Below, piece after piece: positions 1 through 11,862 of a stretch of 64,000 nucleotides of DNA (position 1 is the stretch's first letter; each line of letters starts with the position of its first letter). The notes under the pieces are model-generated. The model had not been told where the DNA came from, did no database searches, and worked only from the letters and a program-made list of their open reading frames with translations. A program made the position numbers and the translations under genes. Location of the stretch: the NCBI GenBank assembly GCA_022592445.1, contig JABYQR010000034.1, forward strand, positions 150,229 to 214,228, in the 5' to 3' direction. The stretch comes from Cytidiella melzeri. Taxonomy: Eukaryota; Basidiomycota; Agaricomycetes; Polyporales; Irpicaceae.

Positions 1-1379
1 TGTTGACTGCCGGAGCCGACATCTTCAAGGTCAACAAAGCGGGCCAAACTGCGCTGATGCGGAGTGTTATGTTTGCGAACAATTACGACGTCCGCAAATT
101 TCCTGAGCTCTACGAACTTCTGCATCGGTCCACCTTGAACATCGACAACAGCAATCGAACCGTCTTTCACCACATAGTCGACGTTGCCATGTCTAAGCAA
201 AAGTCCCACGCGGCCCGGTACTACATGGAGACCGTCCTCACACGCTTAAGTGACTACCCTCGTGAGCTAGCAGACATCGTGAACTTTCAAGACGAGGATG
301 GCGAGACTGCTCTTACACTGGCCGCTCGATGTCGCAGTAAACGACTGGTCAAGATCTTGATTGATCACGGGGCGAATCCCAAGATTGCAAACAAAGACGG
401 TAAGAGTACAGAAGACTATATCCTCGAGGACGAGCGATTCCGCTCATCCCCCATAATACAATCACGGACTATGGCGATGTCGTTTCGGAATGCCCAGGCT
501 ACCAACCCTCCTGCCGCGCCGTCGGCCGCGCCCTATGCATTTCCTCCCACCACTAGTGATATACCTGCTTTACACTATTCTGCAACGGGGCAGAAGGCCG
601 CTACACGTTGTGTCAATAGCATAGCGGCGTTGCTGGACAGTCTGGCCACGTCGTACGACCAAGAGTTGAAGGACAAGGAACGCGACATGGCCCAGGCCTC
701 TGCACTCTTTACGAACATACAAGCCGAGATTCTGGAAAGCCGACGCACTGTTAACTCTCTTAGAAGCCAGTGTCAGGGTCTAGAGGAGGCGAAGCGTAGG
801 CAAATTGAGCTGGAGAACGACTTGCGCGTCAAGCTCGGGAAGCTGCATCGGCTTGGGTGGGAAAAGTGGCTCAAGGATGAAGAGGAACGGGAAAGGGCGA
901 TTAGGGACGCTTCAGGTGGTCAATTACCTTCTTCGTCGCTGGAGAACGGCATACACCGAGCGGCCAATGGGGAGGACATAACGGACTTGATCGATTTACA
1001 CGCGAACATCCCCACTGACCCTACCGCTATTCGTCAACAGTGCGACGAGCTGCGCTCTGAGGTTGCAGCGCATAAGAAGCGGAGGCTTGACGACTTTGCC
1101 GGGCTCGTCAAAGCGCAGGCCGAAGCTGGTACTGGAGGAAGGATGTCCGAATACCGTCGGCTGATCGGCGCAGGCTGCGGAGGAGTGTCCCCAGGGGAAG
1201 TCGATAATGTTGTGACGATGCTACTTGAGGTATGTCAAGACTCAGAGACGTAGGTATGGCTTCGCTGGATGTTCATAATTGACGAAACGCTATAGACACT
1301 TGAGTCGGAGGATTCGAGCGCGCTCGCAGCTTGGAGTGGCGTCCCAGTTAACAAGCCTTCTACTTTGTCTAGTGTATAA
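1..1379 (+). CDS. MBF/SBF-type ankyrin transcription factor, C-terminal part (5' cut by window)
   Basis: This is the C-terminal part of a Res1/Mbp1/Swi6-type cell-cycle factor, which in fungi binds MCB/SCB promoters at the G1/S transition through an N-terminal APSES domain lying outside the window. Visible are ankyrin repeats, clearest around DGETALTLAARCRSKRLV and IDHGANPKIANKDGKS (residues about 95-140), then a Pro/Ala-rich linker and a long heptad-rich coiled coil (about residues 215-300), the usual dimerisation region. The frame is open from the window edge. A phase-0 intron at 1230-1295 (GTATGT..TAG) joins a 27-codon last exon ending in TAA at 1377-1379. Without the splice the frame would stop at 1253. 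The family is clear from the repeat and coiled-coil layout; which paralogue it is cannot be said without the DNA-binding domain. Confidence 0.8.
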
Positions 1380-1649
1380 GGCCTTTCACACCTGTTTTTT
1401 TGAACAATGTGACATCTGTATTTTATGTAATGTATTCGTAGCTTTTATTTGTTGTATCTCCATGACCTTCTTACAAGCCTGGAATGGATGGCTCAAATCA
1501 TTGGCTGCAATATGGTGCTGACATAAGCGACGTTATTGCTCTCAGAGGACGCATTGGCGCCAAAGTTTCGCCTCCTACTTATTCCTCAAGTTCAGTGTTC
1601 CAGTCGCTGCCACCTTCCACCGACTCCTGGGAATCGTCAGACTTGCGGA

Positions 1650-2932
1650 ATGTCTGGCTTTATCCGCCATACGGCACTCCTTGGGAGCAGTTCCATCTAC
1701 ACTAGGAGTCTCCGGCATGCCAAAGCTGTCCTACCACGGCTATGGAGCAAACGTGTAGCTTGGGCGGACCCCCACCTAAAACATGTGAAGCCCAAGGATA
1801 GGATAAAGTGGTGGAACATTGTTCCTGGCGACCAGATACGATTGCGTGGCGACACTGAAAGTGTACTGCGCGAAGTCCAGTCTGTTAACAAACTGACGAA
1901 CATGGTGTACTTGAGACGAGAAACCGAGGTGCGTTCTCTGACTCGTGCATGTCATGTTCTTCTTTGAATATCGTATGCTGTGCTCAGTTACATAAAACAA
2001 ACGCGGCCACGCAGAGTCAAGGAGTGCATTACTCGAAGTGCCAGCTATTTATTGGGAAACACCAGTTTCCGCCTGAAGAGGGAAGTTCAGAACCAAAAGT
2101 CCTCCCGTACGTCTCCTTACATCTCTTTGAATCAAAGGAACCTTCTCTGACGTTGGCGAATAGCGTGTTCGCTACACGCGTCGATATGACCAACCCTCGC
2201 TGGCTGCGACAGAAAGGATATTACTTCTGGAAGCGTATAGCCGCAAACACCACCCCACGCCTTCCTGGCTCCGCTGACAAAGCCGAGGAGCGCATGGTCA
2301 TTCCTTGGCCAACGCCTTCAGCAAGGCCGAAAACCAGGCGTACGTGGCGGATTATCGAGATTCTTGTACTTGCTGACGCACCGCCGCAAATAGCTTCTGC
2401 ATATGACACCCCTGCGGAAGTTGTCAAAGCCATCACTTATGTACTACCAAGATTACCCTCTGCCCTTAATTTTGTTCCAAAACCGCCGACACAGCAAGCA
2501 TACATCAATGCTATCCGCAAAGGCAAGAATGTCGACCCTGCCGCCCCCATGGAGGTTCATGTCACAAGAGAGCTGTCGAACCCTCATTCACGAGCAAAAA
2601 AGCAAGCTCGCTGGAAAGCAGCGCAAACGCACCGACGTGAGCTGTTGGAGGAGATAGTGAAGGCTGAGGTCCAGAACCTTGATGGTCGAACACGCAAGGT
2701 GGCGAAACAGGAGGCGATCTTCAAGTGGAAGGTTAGGTTGGAGGAGGAGCGCAAAGCTGAGATGCACAGGAGGAGAGTCCTTCGTGGAGAGGTTGCTAGA
2801 TTCGAGAGACAGAAGGTGATGAAGGTTCGCAAGGCGGCGAGGTTGGAGAAGAAGCTGTCCGGGTTGGAACTCAGGCCCACCGCCAACCAAGTCATTCCTG
2901 CAGCTCCGTCACAGTCTGCTATCACTGCATGA
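1650..2932 (+). CDS. Mitochondrial large-subunit ribosomal protein uL24m
   Basis: Likely mitochondrial ribosomal protein uL24m (yeast Mrpl40 family), a 54S subunit component. The N-terminus is basic and hydroxylated, fitting an import sequence (MSGFIRHTALLGSSS..). A KOW-type core follows, with KPKDRIKWWNIVPGDQIRLRGD near residues 47-68. The C-terminal half is highly charged and helical (about residues 280-370, many Glu/Arg/Lys), a fungal extension. Three exons fit: 1650-1928, 1988-2106 and 2164-2932, with introns GTGCGT..CAG and GTACGT..TAG. The second intron is 57 nt, so retaining it keeps the frame, but splicing restores a cleaner core (KVLPVFATRVDM). Predicted length is 388 aa. The ATG at 1650 is the first that gives a presequence-like start. 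Confidence 0.8.
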
Positions 2933-4113
2933 ACATATTTTTTCTCGTCGATTCGTTCCACTGCACTCCTTTACTAATTGTCGCTGCTGTCGTGATTGTC
3001 TGATAATATCTGGATTGGCCAAAAAGTTCGTACACATCTCATTTGCGGTTGTCTTACCTCTGGTGTCGGAGGATAAATCCGTACTGGCGACTCGGCGTAG
3101 TTAACGCTACTGCGCTTTTCGCTGGTCCAACTATCTAAGCCATTCCACTGTTGGGTAATGCGTTACAGTCCGACGCCGAACGTCATGCTCTAAGTCTGCA
3201 GGTGTGTGCACACCGACAAATTGCCATACGTTTCACCCACAGCTCGCGCATTCTCGAGACAACAACAGAACGTTGCAAGTAAATACGTATAACTGCTTGT
3301 CTAGCGCACCTCGTATGCTGATGTGCAAATGCGTAGGTTTGTCCCGCGTACATCGATGCCAACTTTTCTCTGCTGTCTACAACTTCCAAGCTATTTCAAG
3401 GCATCAGTCAGAGCGGATAACAAGGGTATTGAAACGAAGTCATTAGGATGGACGAGCAAAAGAGTTTCTCCACGCCGCTGCCCGAGACTGCAAGGAGGAA
3501 GAGCCGAATGCACATCCCGTGGCTTCGTGTATAGCCATCCCGTGCAAGGTGAGAGACTTGAGGGTTGGGGTCATGAGTAAAGTCGGCATGGCGTCCGAGC
3601 AATCTGTGAGTATATGAGCGGAGGAGTCACAGTTGTTGATCTTATGAGAATGGACTCACATATGAAATAAGCGTAAACGGTTATGTGAGATAAATTGCTA
3701 CAAATCACGCCTGGGATGAATAGAGACTGCCACGTGAATATTGAGTCATTCGCTTGAAGTGTATGCTCTCGTTGCAAAGTAGTGATGGTAGAATGCTGGA
3801 ACATATTCTTTCGATGCGCAAAGCACGCGGTTCTGGCTGGCTAAACCTTGTTAAAGTCGTGCTGCGAAAGAAAGCTGGAGACATTGTAGAACAACCCATG
3901 CATATCGGGATATTGCAGGTTTGTGAAAGCATTGATAAGGACCAGGAGGTGTAAAGGGGTATCAAACTCCACCGAAGTCAGCGTCAGTTGAGTGACAATT
4001 TGAGCCACGCAGCAGTCCTGGGAGGGGAATATCGGAGGAGGGTGCGAGGCTACATACTGCGAGCCGATACAGAGGTGCTGAAGCTTAGGCGAATGTGCCA
4101 ACATCGCCGCTTG
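2933..4113. other. Intergenic stretch without a supportable gene
   Basis: Only short overlapping open frames occur, none with a recognisable domain, a consistent splice structure or a biased composition. It carries the 3' flank of the uL24m gene and leads into the decayed F-box fragments. I see no tRNA, repeat array or transposon end. Confidence 0.5.
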
Positions 4114-4602
4114 CTAGTTTCTATCCACAATATCACGGTTGGGAGAACAAGCTACTGGCGAGCAATGTATGTCTTGGACTACAGAGACCTCCAGCGGAGA
4201 GTTGGCGAGTTCTCGGAGAAAGTGGCGGTGGCTGAGACAGCACGCGAGGACATTTCCAAGATTCTCGACGGAGCCAACGATGTGGTCGAGCATCTCCTGT
4301 GGAAGTACAGGATCCGATTGCCCTGGAAAACATAACTCGTACGCTTTGCTCAACGCCCTCCAGTCGCGGATTGGCAGTGGATCTTGGCTGGATATGCAAG
4401 GAAGCATGTGAGTAACTTGTCGGGCAGTCAAATGCAGCGCACACCGTGCCAAGAGTACCAGAGTCAGCACGTAAATAATCAAGTAGGGTGAATTCACATA
4501 CACTAGGCCTTCCTTTAGGTAGGACCACCAATTCGTAACAGTGGGATCCATAGGTGCCTCAAGCCCCGGGGAGCGCTTCCAGCCGTCGTATACTCTCGTC
4601 AC
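4114..4602 (-). pseudogene. F-box protein fragment A (decayed)
   Basis: The open frame is 162 codons, but only its last third looks like protein. Residues about 96-145 (minus strand, about 4317-4168) read VLPQEMLDHIVGSVENLGNV, then LACCLSHR, then FLRELANSPLE. This is the start of the F-box family also present at 54,715-55,152, which has PQEILDHIDGFVDHLKSLLACCLSSR followed later by ILRALANSPLK. Fragment A lacks about 25 residues between CCLSHR and FLREL, with no GT..AG pair to explain the gap, so I read it as an internal deletion. F-box proteins couple substrates to SCF ubiquitin ligases; nothing here shows that this copy is functional. The N-terminal part of the frame is probably not coding. 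Confidence 0.5.
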
Positions 4603-4826
4603 ATCGGTGGATATATCTTGTCTAATTCGGGCCTCGTAGAAGACTCTCTCCAGTCAGCTCCATGCATGGCGATTGATCAAAGCTAGGACGTGTACAGGGA
4701 AACGGAACAGCGTGAGCTTCAAGGCGAACACAAGTCGATTGACGCAGCAGCCCTGGCCTGTTGGAGAAGCGAGACTATCGGGAACTGCACTGGAGGGAGA
4801 AGTGGCTCAAATGCGTCGATGTCTCC

Positions 4827-5075
4827 TCAGGGCTCTGGTATCACACGGCAGGCCTTGGACCCTTGGACTTTCGGACATAAGTGTTGTGTGTTTGACCGCG
4901 GAGGCCTCCACAGGAGAGCTGCAAAGTTCTCGGAGGATGTCTTGATATGTAGCTTTTGATGTCGTAGCGTCATCTTCTGAATCATGCCTATGTGGAGGAG
5001 CGTACGCGAGCCAAGGCAGAATGCCTGAAGAGTCTCTGGGCCTTCGACAAACTCCTTCATGAGATCGAGGATCAC
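4827..5075 (-). pseudogene. F-box protein fragment B (frameshifted)
   Basis: On the minus strand the frame reads ILDLMKEFVEGPETLQAFCL then GSRTLLH, aligning by eye to ILDHIDGFVDHLKSLLACCL then SSRALLY of the copy at 54.7 kb. Further on, the matching ..DILRELCSSPVEASAV segment lies in a different frame (about 4945-4890), so the copy carries at least one frameshift. It sits in the same orientation as fragment A, about 230 bp away, as expected for a tandem pair of dead paralogues. No start codon or upstream exon is evident. Confidence 0.45.
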
Positions 5076-5440
5076 CTGTGTAAAGACGGGATGCGTTGGA
5101 GGCGTACTAGCCCTTTAGCGTCTACCTGCAGCTGGTCGGTGAAGGTCGCTTTCTGAAGACACGACAGACTGAATAAGTGCTTGAGCGAACGATATAAACG
5201 TCACATACCTTTGAAGGCAGCAGTATAAGACTGCATTATTCTTCTTTAAAAAAACCCAGTTGATAACGAGAGGCAGCTACTAAAGCTCAAGTGGTAGAGT
5301 GGTAGCTGGAACGAACTCAATTCAAGTTGGCTGTGATTGGCTCTGCGCAAGCGCCCCACATACTCCGGGCTTCGCCGGTTCCAATCAACATTACGGCTTT
5401 TTGGCTAGTGCAGTAACGAGCTCGAAACCCATCCACCACC
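5076..5440. other. Upstream region of COX8
   Basis: This is non-coding flank between F-box fragment B and the COX8 start. It includes a tRNA-like look-alike at about 5283-5390 that I rejected. No clear TATA box is seen. Confidence 0.4.
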
Positions 5441-5775
5441 ATGTCTGCCCTCCTTCGTGCATCCTTGCGACAAGTCTCTGTTCGCCGTGGCGTTGCGCCC
5501 AGGCGTATGATGTCCTCTGGGCCAGAGAAGGGCTGGGTAAGTCACCATGTTCCAAGTCGAAACGGTTGAACTGATTATTCGTACGTTCAGCACATCCCGT
5601 TCGACTATTTCAGCAGCAAGACATCATTCGCAGTAAAGTTGACCTCATTCGTGGCTCTTGGATTCTCTATCCCTTTCATTGCTTCAGTCTATCAGCTGTG
5701 AGTAGCGGTCACGCCTAATCATCCCTCTGACTCATTTATCGCTCGAATTTTAGGCGCAAGGCGGGCGGCGCGTAA
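5441..5775 (+). CDS. COX8: Cytochrome c oxidase subunit VIIc (COX8)
   Basis: A small, three-exon gene for the single-pass inner-membrane subunit VIIc of respiratory complex IV (Cox8 in yeast). Exons 5441-5536, 5591-5697 and 5754-5775 join to 74 aa. The first 25 to 27 residues form an Arg/Ser-rich mitochondrial presequence (MSALLRASLRQVSVRRGVAP). The mature part starts near GPEKGWHIPFDYFSSKTSF, and the motif HIPFDYFSSKTSFAVK is characteristic of the family. One transmembrane helix follows (LTSFVALGFSIPFIASVYQL), ending in RKAGGA. Both introns have GTAAGT/GTGAGT donors. The gene is convergent with the Dicer-like gene, with about 107 bp between the stops. Confidence 0.9.
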
Positions 5776-5882
5776 AGACCATGAAATGTCTAGGGGTGTT
5801 GTAGAGAACCGGAGAGCTAAAGTAGTCATTCTGGAGACCAATCAACCTCGATAATTATGAGAACCCGAAACTCGATCTGACA

Positions 5883-8800
5883 TTAAGCATCCGCCATAGT
5901 GAGGGCATTTTCCACTGCAAGCGCATCGACCTCGTCCTCATATCCCAGCTGTGTCTTGTTTTGAGCTTTCTTGCCAGATTGGCTAGCACGGCAGTCGCAT
6001 ACTCTGGAAACAAATCCTGGGTTCTTTGCCAATGCATCTAAAGCAGCAGACGCAGCCTTTCTGGTGGCCATGTTCGACGCTCTATCCGTTCCACTAGCCA
6101 GCACATTCTCGTGAACTATCACTGTGCGGACATCAGTGCACCGTCAAAATTTTGGCCCAGTGTGAGGTACTGACCGTGACAATGAATGGTTTGTCCGTCT
6201 ACTTCTTTTCGGATACTATGCGCATGACAATGTTCTGCTTGGAACAGTTGATATAGCGTTGTAGTGGGATGGGGTGAAAGCGTTTGCAGCCTGACATGCC
6301 GAACGTAGAAAGGCTTGAACACCTTATCGAAGACCACTTTCACTGCTTGTATATCGTACGCCTCGGTGACGAAGATAGCACCCAGAATAGCTTCCACAAT
6401 ATCTGACAGAATCTGGAAGTAAAGGAATTGAATTCGCTGGCCGTCTTTGATGCTTTGATATAGAGACTTCAAGACAGACCTTCGGCGGTTCTGCCTCAAG
6501 CCAAAATTGTCCAGGCAGTTGTCCTGCTACCCTCGCACGCTTGTACTCCTGATCCTTGAGCGTGTTGATTCGCTTTGCGTAGCCAGTGATGGCCCTGCCT
6601 ATGTCCCCGCTGCACTGGGCGGCCTCATGTAGGCCTGTCACAACACACAACGCTGCGAGAGTCTGATTTGACACCATAGCACTCTATGAAACAAACCTCA
6701 TAAGCTCGTTATCATATAAAAGATCGCGATACGCAGTACCTTGAGTAGAGTCAGGGTTCCAGGTGATGAACGTGGGTATTTCTCGTAGATGTAAGAAACG
6801 GTGACTGAAGAGAACTGTGAGGGTGGAGTGAATATGAGGACATCGGCTCCAGCTCACGTATATCAAGCACAGCGTCGCCCAAGAACTCGAGCCTTTCATA
6901 GTTCGCAGAACCGCTGGCAGCAGTAGAATGCGTCTTCGGAAAGTAGTCAGACTATCACCTACAGTCTTATACACGAGACTCCTCACCAAGGCCTCATGCA
7001 GAAGCGAAGGCAGCTTGAAATCATATCCAATGATTTCCCCCACGGCTTGAATGATGTCGTGTGGTAGAATCCTTCCGGTGTTTGTGGTAGGGGTGGCAAT
7101 GCGCGATAACTCTGACCATTCGCTGATCAGTGGGATGCGAATTCGGAGCAATTTGGTGGTCCGAAATGCGAGTTCATGTCCGCCACTTAATAGTGCTGCC
7201 CCAAGAATGGCCTCAACAACGTCTGCCACAGTCTGAGGCCGATATAAGTCAACCATCGACACGAGCTTCAGTAAGCATACCTTGTCTCCAAGCCATTGTA
7301 TCGACTGCTCATTGAGCTGCTTTTTCCGTTTTCCACCCTTGCGGTGTTTCCCTTCATCATCCCCTCCTGTCATCGCCGAACTTGATGTATCCGCGTCAAG
7401 GGGTGGAGCTGCACGGTCTTTATCTGCCTTCAAATGTATGGATGGCTGCCATACTTTCGTGATCAACGGCTTGCTCTGAATGTACGGCGGCAGTCCAAAC
7501 TCCAGTGCCCCAGCGTGAAGAGCCTTGTTTGACACGATTTCTCCCCGGGCATGGTTTAACGCGCCTTCACGTTGTTTGGGCATTGTGACAAACAGGTAGG
7601 TCGAGGCAACATACTTCAGATATGCATCGCCTCAACATTTCTCTCTTAGTGAAAGAAGATCTGATATCAGGGAAAACGCGTACCTAAGAGCTCGAGTCGT
7701 TCGTAATCATACTCAACGCTAGCCACCGGAGGAGTGAGTGCCGCAAGGAGATGGTAGTCCGAGAGGGAACTATTGAAGTATTTCGCGTTGAGTTCTTTTG
7801 CTAGCAACATCCGCTCCAGCATATGTGTTATAGAGGGCAGGAGGAGTGCGGTCCGGAACGTACTGATTCGCGTTTCAGACTTCTGCATACAACGGGCTGT
7901 CTAGGGTTCGTTCGTACCTCGCTGGGATCATGAATTTGAAGCACAGCTCCGGAATAAGATCTAGGATCTCTAAATTTTGGTAGTCATAAGCGAGGCTCAG
8001 GCCACTCACATTTAAGTAGAAATTTTGGCTGGGCTGGAGTTGTTTGACCGCAAGTCGGTGCGAGATTGTTGGCAGCACTAGGCACTTGGGAAACCTCGAT
8101 CATCGGCTGTCCATGGTCTTTCAAGCCTTGAAAATCTTTGCGACGTGCTTTGCAGTATTCCAGGAAACTACTTGATTCCGCCTCTCGCTGCGGGTGTACA
8201 GATGAGTCAGTCAGAATGCGCGTTATAGTGATTGATAAACATACAACGCCAGCTTCAGGTCGACTTAACGGTGATAAGTCAGTCCTAACCTTGACTACGA
8301 AGTGCCTGTTGGTGAACTCTACAGCTCGGTCTTGAATGATACAATCATCTAACATGTCGTCGGTAATTCGCTCGTCACCGGCGGTTAGCCTTGTGGCCCA
8401 TGTTTCTGCTGCCTTTGCAACATGCTTCCACGGAATATGATCCTCCACTGACGGGAGTTGCCACCAGTGACGACCAGGACTATTCGCCTTTTCCCAAAAT
8501 TTGTCCAGAGGTGCGAAGAGAAATGGGAAGGACTCTAGCGAACTCTCAAGAGGTTTATTGATGACAGCATTGCATACGCGTAGCGAGTAGCGATAAAGCA
8601 AGAACAACTTCTCTTGAGAAATCTCGAGTGGAGCCGCTCGTTGTAGGGAAACGACGGCGCTAGTCCCGGAGCAGAACACTTGAAAGTCGTGCAACTGAGG
8701 AAAAGGTGTCCGAGCGAGGATTGACATGGGAGCATGTTTTTGATCCAGAGATGTATTGAGGACGACTACTAGAGGGAAAAGTCGAGTAGGAGTTGATAGT

Positions 8801-9315
8801 AGGCTATTGGTGAGAAACTGCGCGACCTTTTTGTCGTATCGCCGCGTGGTGCTACTCGACTTCGAGGCCTCAGGTAAACGTTCTTCAGATGTTGCACCAG
8901 AGTTTACTTGACTAACATGTTCTCCTTCAGGGAACAGAGTATGGTCTAGAAGGCCCGAAAGGAAGAGTTCCTGACAGAGGCGAAAACAGACCGACTCCTC
9001 CGCTTCAAAAGGCGATTTTCCAGGATCCCCCTTAAGCGAGCCAATAGATATGCAATCTGGAATCTTGACCTTCCCGACATAACCATCTCCCTTTTTCTTG
9101 ATTTTCCACTGGATGTCGCGGAAAGGGTCATCCACTGGTAGGTTGCCTTGTAGTTGACGAAGGACACCCACAGCGTCGGCAGGATAGATCCTCCGCCCAG
9201 TGAGAGAGTCTTGAATATGGTCGGTCCCAGGGGCATCGATGTGGTCTATCTGTGCGGAGCCCTGCTCTCTCTCCCCTACCTGTGGAGGTGTTAGGTGTGC
9301 TTTATTTCCGGTCAT
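5883..9315 (-). CDS. Dicer-like ribonuclease III without helicase region
   Basis: A Dicer-family enzyme that would cut double-stranded RNA into small RNAs. Twelve exons can be joined in frame: 9315-8245, 8187-8010, 7960-7918, 7862-7684, 7630-7281, 7232-6987, 6933-6858, 6804-6740, 6683-6480, 6412-6175 and 6121-5883, the first being the long 5' exon; introns are 47-67 nt. In order: a Dicer dimerisation/DUF283 domain (TGRRIYPADAVGVLRQL onwards), a PAZ-like middle, RNase IIIa (ERLELLGDAYLKYV.. and TVADVVEAILGAAL) and RNase IIIb (ERLEFLGDAVLDI.. and ILSDIVEAILGAIF). Both catalytic Glu/Asp sets are present. A degenerate dsRNA-binding tail with an AAxxAL motif ends the protein. No DExH helicase is present, and the divergent neighbour starts about 370 bp upstream of 9508, leaving no room for one. 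A K/R-rich exon in frame at about 9465-9327, spliced GTCAGT..CAG to 9277, may be the true N-terminus. Confidence 0.85.
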
Positions 9316-9881
9316 GCATGCGAACTGACATCGACAGACTCCCTTTTCTGCTTCTTGGAGAGGCTTGGATCTTCATCTGTGCTTTCAAAACCCTGCTGAG
9401 AGCGTGCTCGTTTCCTATCAACGCGCCAGATTGGAAAGTGGCGTTTAGCTGGAGGGGGACTGCAGTAGCAGAGTCGACTGACCCACTACTGGTTCCAATA
9501 CCACTCATGCTATAGAGTTGAGCGAGTGATCTGAGTCAAAAGAGTGAATCAGAACATATACTCATGAGCAACACGCAACAGCTGAACATTGCTCAAACCT
9601 CTGGTGGTAGCTTGTGGTTAAGGCGAAGTTGCGTTTATGCTAGCGCTTATCCAGTGTCATCGAGGTTTTCGGGGTCCCATAGCGCAATGACTGCTTCGAG
9701 TTCGCCGCCTGGCTGCTGTTGTGCGTGACTGCCACAGGCTGCACTCTTGCCTCAAGTTATCAGTGGCCTTACAGTGCAGACGTATTTATCGTCGTGCTCA
9801 TACCCACAGTCAGCCAGCAACCCGTCATTCACGACTTGCCACTCACTGTTCATGGGGATGCCACCATAACTTCTCCTCAGC

Positions 9882-11408
9882 ATGTACAACAATGCACCTG
9901 TACTTTCGTCGTTGATCGAGCAACTTGACAGCCCTTTGGTATCACCAAAGCCTCCTGTGAGGGAGAAGCTCAAGTATGAGCCATGCCTCCTTGAGAGATT
10001 GCCTTCCACCGGTGTGTATGTTCGCGCAGAACGTCTTCATGTTTTCATGCCACCCTCTTAGGATTCTTGCAGCGCGAAGCCGAGTCATTGGCACCCAAAT
10101 CAATGATCAAGCAGCTTAGGAGGAGTCCAAGTCCCCCGCTTGACGAACCTCAATCGCCAGGACCAGATAGTAGTTCAAGCATGCACTCTGCAGACGAGGA
10201 GCCCAAGAGCCCTCGTCAGCGTCGCGACAGCGTATGGTCCACGATATCCACGGCAGTAAACGCGTCGCGGAAGCTATCGCAAGGGAAGGCACCGGCGAAG
10301 GCACGAAAAATTGAGGTTCGTCGTCCAAGGCATGCTGAGTGTGCCGTTTGACTTCATTCGTATCCACAGCCATACCAGATCTTCAGTGCTGTAGAGAAGA
10401 AGGATGTCATGTTCCTGATGGAGGTACGTGACCGCGACTTTGAGGTATGTATCTGCTTTGCTGCGTCGGAAGATATGTCTACAACACACGGCTGCAAACA
10501 GATGCTGCTACGCAAAAACGGGGATGTCACTCCCTTATTGCACGCAATGCGCATCGGGAATCAAGAGGTGGCTGTTACACTCCTTGGTGCATTCTCGCGT
10601 TATATCAATCAGCTGCAAGATGAAGAGATGGCTCTGCCTCGTACAAAGACACGGCTCAAGGCGCTTCGTGAGTACGGTCATACTCTTCATTTATCGCTCA
10701 TTTGACAGGTTCAACAGGCACCAACCTAAAACTTGCCATCGACTTCGGCCTGCAAACCCATCAGAGCGACCTCATTGCCTCTTTTCTTCAAACGTTGGTC
10801 ATGAGCGAGGGCGACAAATGGGTGTCGCAACAAGCGGCTACTATTGGCGGCTTGCTGAGAGAAGGAAGTGAAGGCAAGCCTGTGACCAACGCGCAGAGCA
10901 CCGTAAAGCGTTTTGCTACAAAGCAGTTGGGCAGAGCGGATGCTATAGCTACTCTGGAGGACTAGTCAGTCGGCTCGCCACATGCTGCACACACGATGCT
11001 TATGAACTATGCAGCGTTTCGAACGCTACAGCGGACCTCATTATGATTGGCGCATGGTACTGTGCCCTGAATACCATTGAAGGGGAACCTATACCAGTCC
11101 GTAACAACTTGTCTTTATCGCTGTATGCTGCTCACCCGGTTGCCAGACCTACTATTTCGCTCGTGACGATCGTGTGTACAAGGCGTTTGTTGACCGTCTG
11201 GACAAACACAAGCTGGCGATAAATCGTACATGTACTCGTAGACTAAAGTGGCAGATGAGGGTTCTGAAAGCTGTCATGGACGGCAGGAATACGAATTATC
11301 GGGTGAGTTTGGTCAGCTGTTCTCGTCCGTCGGCAACGCTCATCGCTTCTGCTGCAGAGTAAAGTGCAAATTTTAGTAGAGGAATTTGACGAAGGCCCGG
11401 GTGTATGA
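9882..11408 (+). CDS. Conserved protein of unknown function, helical-repeat type
   Basis: I do not recognise this family. Eight exons join cleanly: 9882-10011, 10062-10315, 10370-10444, 10502-10667, 10709-10964, 11015-11096, 11147-11302 and 11358-11408, giving 389 aa. The N-terminal 120 residues are Ser/Pro-rich and disordered (RRSPSPPLDEPQSPGPDSS). The rest is helical, with a pattern like paired-helix repeats: DVTPLLHAMRIGNQEVAVTL, then NLKLAIDFGLQTHQSDLIAS. The first of these resembles an ankyrin helix pair. The end is EEFDEGPGV. The start at 9882 is chosen because the frame is open from there and codon choice improves; an ATG at 9687 would need two more introns. It is divergent from the Dicer-like gene. 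Confidence 0.65.
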
Positions 11409-11862
11409 TTGGACACGTTTCTGGAATATTTGCGGTTTTGATTGAACTCATGCTTTCCTCTTTTTACACCTCTAATACAGCTGAACACCACTACATGGCT
11501 GGCGCTTTATGTTGACGCAACTATATCGTGGACTGGTTTACTTGCATGGTCTTCCTCATCTTTCACTGCTCGTACAAGGTGCCATACGGGTCACAGCTCA
11601 CAACCCGAAACAGTGGCGTATCATCGAGCACATATTGATTATTTCCTGCGCAAGTTTTCATTTCACTGGCATCGGTCCGCACGCCTATGTCTGATCATGG
11701 CTACACAACGCGGACGAGGTGTGTATTCGAGCTTGCAATGCAGCGTCCTTAATGAGGGCACATTCGATGTGGAATCTGTGGCCGCGCATTCTTCATGTCA
11801 TCTCCGGTGTGAAGTAGCATGTATTTATCATTAGTTTACCGATATAATATTATCTGTGCAAC

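Noticed and set aside
5283..5390. tRNA-like stretch (GCTCAAGTGGTAGAGT.. and GGTTCCAATC)
   Set aside because: The D-arm half looks right, but positions 8-9 are wrong, the T-stem cannot pair and no acceptor stem forms.
9752..10009. Minus-strand open frame that might be missing Dicer helicase
   Set aside because: The translation has no helicase motif, and the plus strand holds a better-supported exon here.
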